This document shows, in pieces, positions 55,013-61,796 of a stretch of DNA of 64,000 nt. The stretch spans positions 1 to 64,000 of the forward strand of contig NZ_CANLTU010000001.1 in the NCBI RefSeq assembly GCF_947494125.1. Direction: 5' to 3'. The stretch comes from an uncultured Tenacibaculum sp. (lineage in GTDB: Bacteria > Bacteroidota > Bacteroidia > Flavobacteriales > Flavobacteriaceae). A program made the translations under genes and the position numbers. The stretch's first letter is position 1. The number at the start of each line of letters is the position of its first letter. Below the pieces are notes generated by a model that did no database searches, was not told where the DNA came from, and saw only the letters and a program-made list of their open reading frames with translations.

Positions 55013-57019
55013 ATGAAAAATTTAACCTTATATAGAATATTTGCAATTTTATTTGTTGCAATTTCTTTTTCATCATGTGTTAAGGATGGTGATTTCGTTA
55101 TCCCTACTGCTGGAGAAGATAAACAATACACAAACTTAAAGTCGTTAAAAGAAATAACTGACTTATATACTGGTGGTGTATTAGATTTTAATGAATACAC
55201 AACTACTTCTGGAGAAACAGAAATTAATACTTACGGGTATGTTATTTCTAATGATAGAGCTGGAAATTTCTACAAAACTTTGATTATTCAAGATAAAATT
55301 GAAAACCCAACTGTTGGTTTAGAAATTAGAATTGATGCTACAAACTTAAACGCAATGTATAATGTTGGAAGAAAAGTTTACATTAAACTTAATGGTTTAG
55401 CTTTAAGTAAATACTTTACTACTTTCCAAATTGGTGTTAAAAATGCTGCTGGAACAGGTACAGATAGAATTAAAGATACTGACTTTGTAAATTATATAGA
55501 TAGATCTTCTGAAATAGCTGAATTAGTTCCAACTAATTTAACTATTAATGAAATCACTGATAATCATATTAATACACTTGTAAAGATTGATAACTTACAA
55601 TCTAAGCAAAAAGGATTAACTTATGCTGACCCTAATAGTACTTTTTCTGTAAATAGAGATTTTACTAGCTGTGCTACTTTTGAGTCTATAATCATGAGAA
55701 CTAGTGGTTTCTCTGATTTCAAAGCTTTACCTATTCCTGACAAAAAAGGTAGTATTACTGCAATCTTAAACAAATTCAGTAGTGATTACCAATTATTTAT
55801 TAGAGATCCTAAAGATGTTGATTTCACACAAGAATATGGTTGTTTTAATAACCCAACTTCAAAATCTTTAGCAGATATTAAAGCTTTATTTACAGGAAGC
55901 GAAACTACAATTACTGAAAGCTTCAAAATAAAAGTTGTTATTACTTCAGATCTTGCAAAAAAGAATATTTCAAATAGAAATGCTTTTGCTCAGGACGGAA
56001 CAGCAGCTATCGCTTTACGTTTTAGTGAGGCATATAACTTAAACATTGGAGATGAAGTAGAAATCTCTGTTGGTGGTTTAAAATTAAGTGAGTACAATGG
56101 TTTATTACAATTAAACTTATCTAACTCAAATATTACTAATAAAACTACTGGAACGCTACCAGCTCCAGAAGTAATTACTCTTACTCAGGCTTTAACAGGA
56201 AATTACGAAAGTAAGTTAGTAACCATTGAAGGTGTTCAATTTAAAGATATCGCAAAAACATATTCAGGTTCTAATCTTTTAACTTCAGACTGTACAGATG
56301 AATTAACTACGTATGTTAGAACTGATGCTGCATTTGCTACAACAAATGTAAGTGATAAAAAAGGTTCTTTTACTGGTATTATGTCTGATTTTAATGGACC
56401 TCAAATTTATTTAAGAGATGCATCTGATGTAAACTTTACTGAAGCCTATGCTTGTGGAAATACTGGTGGAGGAACTGGTACTGGAGACGATTTATTCTTT
56501 TCTGAATATGTTGAAGGTTCAAGCAACAACAAATATGTTGAGATTTATAATGGTACTGGTGCTGCTGTAGATTTATCGAAATACCAAGTTTGGGGTTCTT
56601 CAAACGGAGGTGGATGGAAAGCTGCTAGACAATTAGATTTAACTGGAACTTTAGCTGCTGGCGAAGTTTATGTTATTTCAACTAACCAAGCAGTTGCTGA
56701 AATTCAAAATGAAGCAGATTTAAAATTACCATATGAAAGTCCAGTTCACCATAACGGTGATGATGCTATTGCTTTAGCAAAAAACAATGGCTCTGGAACA
56801 TATGAAATAATTGATATTATTGGAGACCCAGATAACGACCCTGGTTCTGGTTGGGAAGTTGCTGGTGTTGCTAATGCTACTAAAGATCATACTTTAATTA
56901 GAAAAGCATCAGTTACTAAAGGAAGTACAAACTGGGCTGCTAGTGCAGGTACAGATACTTCTAATTCTGAATGGGAAGTAAAGACTAAAGATGATTTTTC
57001 TTCAGTAGGGAAAAAATAA
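55013..57019 (+). CDS. DUF5689 lipoprotein with C-terminal lamin-tail domain
   Basis: A 668-aa lipoprotein (FSSC, Cys22). Two DUF5689-like modules (about 40-270 and 285-480) contain OB-fold-like stretches such as GLEIRIDATNLNAMYNVGRK and GDEVEISVGGLKLSEYNG, each closing with a FTSC/TSDC-type Cys and IRDxxDV(D/N)FT. A Gly/Thr linker (about 483-492) leads to a lamin-tail domain (about 493-640) with FFSEYVEGSSNNKYVEIYNGTG. Lamin-tail and OB-like domains recur in secreted nucleases, so this may be a surface partner that binds DNA or other polyanions for the receptor upstream. Confidence 0.82.
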   Translation: MKNLTLYRIFAILFVAISFSSCVKDGDFVIPTAGEDKQYTNLKSLKEITDLYTGGVLDFNEYTTTSGETEINTYGYVISNDRAGNFYKTLIIQDKIENPTVGLEIRIDATNLNAMYNVGRKVYIKLNGLALSKYFTTFQIGVKNAAGTGTDRIKDTDFVNYIDRSSEIAELVPTNLTINEITDNHINTLVKIDNLQSKQKGLTYADPNSTFSVNRDFTSCATFESIIMRTSGFSDFKALPIPDKKGSITAILNKFSSDYQLFIRDPKDVDFTQEYGCFNNPTSKSLADIKALFTGSETTITESFKIKVVITSDLAKKNISNRNAFAQDGTAAIALRFSEAYNLNIGDEVEISVGGLKLSEYNGLLQLNLSNSNITNKTTGTLPAPEVITLTQALTGNYESKLVTIEGVQFKDIAKTYSGSNLLTSDCTDELTTYVRTDAAFATTNVSDKKGSFTGIMSDFNGPQIYLRDASDVNFTEAYACGNTGGGTGTGDDLFFSEYVEGSSNNKYVEIYNGTGAAVDLSKYQVWGSSNGGGWKAARQLDLTGTLAAGEVYVISTNQAVAEIQNEADLKLPYESPVHHNGDDAIALAKNNGSGTYEIIDIIGDPDNDPGSGWEVAGVANATKDHTLIRKASVTKGSTNWAASAGTDTSNSEWEVKTKDDFSSVGKK

Positions 57020-57040
57020 TTTCTTTAAATAAATAAAAGA

Positions 57041-57071
57041 AAAACCCAAGTTTAAAACTTGGGTTTTTTTA
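57041..57071 (+). terminator. Terminator of the receptor/lipoprotein operon
   Basis: A 13-bp perfect stem (AAAACCCAAGTTT with its complement) around a single central A, followed by T residues, 22 nt past the stop. Confidence 0.9.
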
Positions 57072-57091
57072 TTTCTAAAATTTACACCTTC

Positions 57092-59164
57092 TCATTCTTT
57101 TACAAACTGTTGCGTGTACTTCTTACCTGTTTTTCCTAAAGTTATAAAGTAAATTCCGGTAGTTAAATCTGAAATATCTATTACTCTTTCTTCAGTAGTC
57201 ATTTTAATTTCTTTCAATAATCTTCCATTAGAGCTATAAATCTTCACTTTTTTATACTCCCATAATTCATTGTAAATTTTCACATTAAATGAATTTCCTT
57301 TTACTGGGTTAGGAGAAAATAAAATTACCTCTTTATCATTCACCAAAAACTTGTTTGAATTTTTAATTGCCATTTTACTACTAGTACAACTTCCTATATT
57401 TTTCCAACCTGTAGCTGTTCTCTCATATAAACTATTAGAATAAATAACTTTATCTCCAGTTTGATAATTTACAGAAGCATTATAAGTAGCAATACCATTA
57501 CAAACATCTACAACGGTAGCTTCTGTTAAAACAACTGAATAATCTTCCGCTTCACCATAATTAAAAGAACCACATGAGTTTGGAACAGCATTATAACTCA
57601 TAGCAATTCTCATTCTTGTTTTTCCTAGTTTTGCAGTTGTAGGGATGGTAAAAGATCCGCTTACAGGACTATCTTTTGATGCACTTTTAGTCCAAACTTG
57701 TTCACCTGGGTCTTCAAAGTCAGCATCTTGGTTGTAATCTATCCAAACTGCATATCCTTCGTTATATGTAGTTCCAACCCATTTAGGCGTAACTGTAACT
57801 GTATAAGCACTACCTTTCTTTAAATCTGTAGATAAACTTGTAAAATCCTGATAGCCATTCCCTCCATTAGAATTGTTATTAATACTTTCTAAAGTAACAT
57901 TTTGAATATATTCATCGCTAACACTATCTCCTTTTAAATTACAATATGTTGGCACAACAACACTTCCTTCGTTTTTAGCAACTTCTATTAAATATTCCAG
58001 TCCAAGTTTGGCAAATTTTGCCGCATGGGTTGCGTTTGCAGTTACAGAACGATTAAAAGTATCGTTTATAGTATGAATATAAGGATTGGAATCGCTAAAA
58101 GAAGCTTCAAAAGGGAAAGCAGCATCATATCCTTGCTGAGCCCAACTATAATGATCTGAACATCCATAATTACAACGCGTATAATCATATGTAAATTGAT
58201 GGTTTCCAGAAGAATTATATTGATCCATCAATTGTGCTAAAAAAGAATTAAGTGTACTACTATTATAACTATCATCAGAAATATAAACATCTTTAGTAGA
58301 ACCTTTATAATTCGTCATATCAAACTGAACATATGAAACCACATTTACATTTCTGTTTTTATAATCTTGGGCTATTTCTTTAGAACCTCTTAATCCAACT
58401 TCTTCAGCTGCATAAGCCATAAACTCAATAGTTTTTTGTGGTTTGAAATTCATTTCAAAAAGCACTCTAGCAACTTCAGTTATTGTTGCTATTCCTGAAG
58501 CGTTATCATCAGCCCCTGGAGCATTCGTTTCTCTTTCTGGGCTTACCGAATCTATGTGTCCTCCTAAAATGACAAATTCATTAGGAATGTCTTGCCCTTG
58601 AATTGTCATAATAACAGAAGGCATTGTGGTACTATTATGATTTACTAACTTTACTGAAACATCTGATCTACTAGCAGCCATAGTTTCCCATTTTTGCTTT
58701 AAATCTAAAACAGCCTGATTTGCTTGTTGTGTTGTATGGTATCTAGTTCCATAATTTTCCAACGTTAAAATATGGTTAGCTATATTCGTATTATCCACTA
58801 GAGCAATTGCTTGATTTACTTTTGTGTTTTCAGAAATACTATACGTCGCTTTTTTTTGGTTTTTGCCTCTTTGTGCAAGCTTACGAATTGTTTTTAGAGC
58901 ATCCTTTTCTGATGCTTCATAAATAAATCCTGGTCCATGAGTTAAAATCATATGATGTAATTTTTCTGCAGCATCGTTTCCTAATTTAACTGCACTAAAA
59001 CCATTTAAGGAGGAAATTACTTTGATGTCGTTAGGGGCAACTTTTTGGAGTTTTAAAGCATTTTGGGTTTCGATTGTTCCGAAAAACATTTTTTCTTGAC
59101 TATAAATGTTGGAAACTCTAATGCATAACAATACTAACGAAATTAATAAGTACGTTTTTTTCAT
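57092..59164 (-). CDS. Secreted M28 aminopeptidase with GEVED, chitin-binding-like and T9SS sorting domains
   Basis: A 690-aa exported zinc peptidase. A signal peptide (1-22) is followed by an inhibitor-like propeptide to about 110, then the M28 domain with metal ligands His203 (GGHIDS), Asp219 (APGADDNASG), Glu254/255 (AAEEVG), Asp282 and His364 (YIHTINDTF). A GEVED-type beta domain (about 440-546) and a CBM5/12-like module (about 552-592, YQTGDKVIYSNSLYERT) follow. A type IX secretion tail (about 615-690) ends TGIYFITLGKTGKKYTQQFVKE in part. It probably acts at the surface or is released. Confidence 0.93.
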   Translation of the reverse strand: MKKTYLLISLVLLCIRVSNIYSQEKMFFGTIETQNALKLQKVAPNDIKVISSLNGFSAVKLGNDAAEKLHHMILTHGPGFIYEASEKDALKTIRKLAQRGKNQKKATYSISENTKVNQAIALVDNTNIANHILTLENYGTRYHTTQQANQAVLDLKQKWETMAASRSDVSVKLVNHNSTTMPSVIMTIQGQDIPNEFVILGGHIDSVSPERETNAPGADDNASGIATITEVARVLFEMNFKPQKTIEFMAYAAEEVGLRGSKEIAQDYKNRNVNVVSYVQFDMTNYKGSTKDVYISDDSYNSSTLNSFLAQLMDQYNSSGNHQFTYDYTRCNYGCSDHYSWAQQGYDAAFPFEASFSDSNPYIHTINDTFNRSVTANATHAAKFAKLGLEYLIEVAKNEGSVVVPTYCNLKGDSVSDEYIQNVTLESINNNSNGGNGYQDFTSLSTDLKKGSAYTVTVTPKWVGTTYNEGYAVWIDYNQDADFEDPGEQVWTKSASKDSPVSGSFTIPTTAKLGKTRMRIAMSYNAVPNSCGSFNYGEAEDYSVVLTEATVVDVCNGIATYNASVNYQTGDKVIYSNSLYERTATGWKNIGSCTSSKMAIKNSNKFLVNDKEVILFSPNPVKGNSFNVKIYNELWEYKKVKIYSSNGRLLKEIKMTTEERVIDISDLTTGIYFITLGKTGKKYTQQFVKE

Positions 59165-59196
59165 TTTTACGGGGGGTTAAATTAATTTTTACGTAA

Positions 59197-59216
59197 TAAT
59201 ATGCTCTAGCATATTA
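59197..59216. repeat. 9-bp inverted repeat upstream of the M28 peptidase gene
   Basis: TAATATGCT and AGCATATTA flank a CT spacer, 33 nt from the peptidase start. It could be a regulator site or a leader hairpin. A run of six G (59171-59176, C on the coding strand) lies between it and the start codon. No -7 box is evident near it. Confidence 0.45.
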
Positions 59217-59378
59217 CAAAATCTAAGTTACTCAAAATCAACACTCAAAAAACATTTTACATCAAAAAAATATTTTTAAAGCCAATTGTTTTTTATTAAA
59301 TCATATATGAAAACGATTAAATTTATCTAAAACATTTTTTTTACGGATATTTATAAGCTAAATATTTATAAGGAACTA

Positions 59379-60263
59379 ATGTCTTCTAAAAGTAGAATAA
59401 CAAGAGCGTTTTTAAATGCAAAAAAATTAGACCTAACTGGACAATCTAAATATATTTTGTTCTCAGATTGTCATAGAGGTGATAATAGTTTTGCTGATGA
59501 TTTTGCACACAATCGAAAAATATTTCATTTTGCCTTATCTCAATACTTACAAAAAGACTTCACTTATATTGAATTAGGTGATGGAGATGAATTATGGGAA
59601 AATAAATTTGTAAATATTTTTAATGCAAATAAAGATGTCTATTTACTTTTAAAAGAATTCCATCAAAAAAATCAATTACATTTTATTTGGGGAAATCATG
59701 ATATGGATTATAAAAACCCTAAAAAAGTAGCAAAAAATTTAAACTACTATTATGACACAATAGATGGAAAAGACAAAGAGCTTATAAAAAATGCCTCTTA
59801 TTCAGAAGCTATTAGACTTGAGCAAAAAGATGGGAAATCTGTTTTTTTATTACATGGACATCAAGCAGATTGGTTTAATTATGTTTTTTGGAAGCTTAGT
59901 AAATTTTTAGTTAAAATTTTATGGCGTCCATTACAGTTAATTGGCATAGATGATCCTACAAGTCCTGCTAAAAACTTTAAAGAGCTTATAAAAGTTGAAA
60001 GTCGCTTAGAAGAATGGATTAAAAACAATAACAATCAAATGATTGTAACTGGTCATACACATCGTCCAAGGTTTCCTTCTCCAAATGAATTACCACATTT
60101 TAACGATGGAAGTTGTGTACACCCAAGGTGCATTACTGGACTTGAAATAGAAAATAAAGAAATTACACTCATCAAATGGCATGTAATTACCAATGAAAAT
60201 GGTACTATGCAAATTGTAAAAACTATTTTAGAAGGACCAGAAGCAATATCACAATACATTTAA
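59379..60263 (+). CDS. Calcineurin-type metallophosphoesterase
   Basis: A 294-aa cytoplasmic phosphoesterase with a two-metal centre. The five family blocks are SDCHRGDNS, ELGDGDELWEN, WGNHDMDY, LLHGHQAD and VTGHTHRPRF. The pattern resembles LpxH-like and UDP-sugar pyrophosphatases, but Arg-rich lipid-A site residues cannot be confirmed, so the substrate is open. It lies upstream of a phosphate-selective porin and Pit transporter and downstream of the nuclease/receptor locus, consistent with phosphorus metabolism (inference). Confidence 0.88.
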   Translation: MSSKSRITRAFLNAKKLDLTGQSKYILFSDCHRGDNSFADDFAHNRKIFHFALSQYLQKDFTYIELGDGDELWENKFVNIFNANKDVYLLLKEFHQKNQLHFIWGNHDMDYKNPKKVAKNLNYYYDTIDGKDKELIKNASYSEAIRLEQKDGKSVFLLHGHQADWFNYVFWKLSKFLVKILWRPLQLIGIDDPTSPAKNFKELIKVESRLEEWIKNNNNQMIVTGHTHRPRFPSPNELPHFNDGSCVHPRCITGLEIENKEITLIKWHVITNENGTMQIVKTILEGPEAISQYI

Positions 60264-60339
60264 TACTGAATTAACATAAACAAGAAGCCAAATAACCTTT
60301 ATTTAAATTCTACTTAATGTTAATACAAAAACTAATAGA

Positions 60340-60347
60340 TATATTTG
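60340..60347 (+). promoter_or_regulatory. Orphan -7 box (TATATTTG) in the intergenic region
   Basis: A perfect TAnnTTTG lying 77 nt after the phosphoesterase stop and about 170 nt before the porin gene. TTAAAT (60303) and TTAATG (60314), 11 bp apart, lie upstream. The next strong terminator is at 60417-60443, so a transcript from here would be about 90 nt. Confidence 0.5.
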
Positions 60348-60353
60348 GAATAT

Positions 60354-60443
60354 CTTATGAGATACTATAATTAGTCATTAGGTATTTATTAGTTTTTGTC
60401 AACTATTTATCTGGCTAACTGCCTTTGGCCAAGGCAGTTTTTT
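60354..60443 (+). ncRNA. Candidate small RNA (about 90 nt)
   Basis: This stretch is bounded by a perfect -7 box (60340-60347) and a strong terminator hairpin (60417-60443). It has no open reading frame longer than a few codons and starts with a short hairpin (TATCT/AGATA around TATG). Upstream TTAAAT and TTAATG repeats suggest co-control with the phosphate genes. The alternative is simply the 3' end of the phosphoesterase transcript. This is a prediction only. Confidence 0.3.
60417..60443 (+). terminator. Strong intrinsic terminator
   Basis: A 9-bp stem (AACTGCCTT with AAGGCAGTT) around TGGCC, followed by a T run. It ends either the candidate small RNA or the phosphoesterase transcript, and isolates the porin promoter. 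Confidence 0.9.
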
Positions 60444-60446
60444 AAT

Positions 60447-60491
60447 TTAATATCGTATTAACAATAAATTAACATTAGTATTGGTTATTTG
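60447..60491 (+). promoter_or_regulatory. Three 11-bp-spaced TTAACA repeats (PHO-box-like) upstream of the porin
   Basis: TTAATA (60447), TTAACA (60458) and TTAACA (60469) are exactly 11 bp apart. A TTTG (60488-60491) follows 19 nt after the last repeat start but lacks the TA half of a normal -7 box (GTTATTTG), as expected for an activator-dependent promoter. Bacillus PhoP uses TTAACA direct repeats with about this period. The gene downstream is a phosphate-type porin, which supports the reading. Confidence 0.55.
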
Positions 60492-60520
60492 CAGCGACAA
60501 AAACAAATAAACAACAACTA

Positions 60521-61723
60521 ATGAATTTTAAAACAGCACTTACTTTTGTAAGTATGCTTATACTATCACATGTATATGCGCAGCAAACAAATGCTCCTAA
60601 ATTTGGAAAAGGACTATTCAATCTAATAGGAAAAGATAGTACTTGGTCAATGAACATTGGAGCGAGAATGCAATTTTTAACTACTGCTCAATGGGATTCT
60701 GATTCCGACGGTTTATCAAACCCTGCTTCTTCTTTTTTAGTTAGAAGAGCAAGACTGAAATTTAACGGTTTTGCTTTTTCTCCAAAATTAAAATACAAAA
60801 TGGAATTAGGATTATCAAATAGAGATATTGGTGGTGCTTCAGAATTTACAAACAATGCCCCTAGATATATTTTAGACGCTCTTTTAAAATGGAACTTTTA
60901 TGAAAACTTTGAGTTATGGGTAGGACAAACTAAACTACCTGGTAACAGAGAGCGTGTTGTATCTTCTGGAAATCTTCAAATGGTAGACAGGTCTTTATTA
61001 AATAAGAGATTTAATATTGATAGAGACATGGGATTACAATTAAGACATCATTTTAATTTATCAGATAACTTTATAGTTAAAGAAGCTTTATCCATAGCAC
61101 AGGGAGAGGGAAGAAATGTAACTACAGGAAATCTAGGAGGGCATCAATATACTGCCCGATTAGAGTTTTTACCTTTCGGGAATTTTACTAGTAAAGGAGA
61201 TTATAAGGGAAGTGATTTAAAAAGAGAGAATGCTCCAAAATTAGCTATAGGTACTAGTTACGACTTTAACAATAACGCCGTTAAAAATAGAAGTAACCAA
61301 GGATCGTACATGAAAAATGATACAGGTTTTTATAAAACAAACATTACAACTTTATTTATAGACGCAATGTTTAAGTATAAAGGATTCTCTTTCATGGGAG
61401 AATATGCTTATAGAGATGCTAAAGATCCTTTTGCCAAAAACTCAGACGGTACTTTAACTGGTGACATTGTACAAGTTGGTAACGGATTAAATTTACAAAG
61501 TGGTTATTTATTTTCTAAAAACTGGGAATTATCAGGACGTTACACAAACATTAAATTAGACAAAACTATTACAGGTAAAGACGCTGAAAACCAATACACC
61601 TTGGGCCTTTCAAAATATATTGTAGGTCATAAATTAAAGGTACAAACCGATGTAAGTTACTTAGATGCAACTAATAACACTAACGAATTAATGTACCGTT
61701 TACAAGTAGACATTCACTTTTAA
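60521..61723 (+). CDS. OprP/OprO-type phosphate-selective porin
   Basis: A 400-aa outer-membrane barrel protein with a signal peptide (about 1-20, SHVYAQ). The N-terminal pattern WSMNIGARMQFLTTAQWD and SSFLVRRARLKFNGFAFSP matches the OprP/OprO family, trimeric porins selective for phosphate or polyphosphate. The sequence ends with a typical terminal strand (LMYRLQVDIHF). Specificity cannot be proved from sequence: many flavobacterial members are uncharacterised. It precedes a Pit transporter by 73 nt, and TTAACA repeats lie upstream. Confidence 0.86.
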   Translation: MNFKTALTFVSMLILSHVYAQQTNAPKFGKGLFNLIGKDSTWSMNIGARMQFLTTAQWDSDSDGLSNPASSFLVRRARLKFNGFAFSPKLKYKMELGLSNRDIGGASEFTNNAPRYILDALLKWNFYENFELWVGQTKLPGNRERVVSSGNLQMVDRSLLNKRFNIDRDMGLQLRHHFNLSDNFIVKEALSIAQGEGRNVTTGNLGGHQYTARLEFLPFGNFTSKGDYKGSDLKRENAPKLAIGTSYDFNNNAVKNRSNQGSYMKNDTGFYKTNITTLFIDAMFKYKGFSFMGEYAYRDAKDPFAKNSDGTLTGDIVQVGNGLNLQSGYLFSKNWELSGRYTNIKLDKTITGKDAENQYTLGLSKYIVGHKLKVQTDVSYLDATNNTNELMYRLQVDIHF

Positions 61724-61766
61724 AAAAAATAACGTAAACCTAACATGAGCACTCAAATAGTGTTTG

Positions 61767-61774
61767 TAGATTTG
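61767..61774 (+). promoter_or_regulatory. -7 box (TAGATTTG) of the Pit transporter gene
   Basis: A perfect TAnnTTTG 22 nt upstream of the ATG at 61797. A single CTAACA lies at 61740; no repeat array. The Pit gene can therefore be transcribed apart from the porin. Confidence 0.55.
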
Positions 61775-61796
61775 CAAAAAAATTAAAAACTAAAAA

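Noticed and set aside
54991..55200. Minus-strand frame at the receptor/lipoprotein junction
   Set aside because: It lies antisense to the start of the DUF5689 lipoprotein gene, lacks a promoter and has no recognisable domain.
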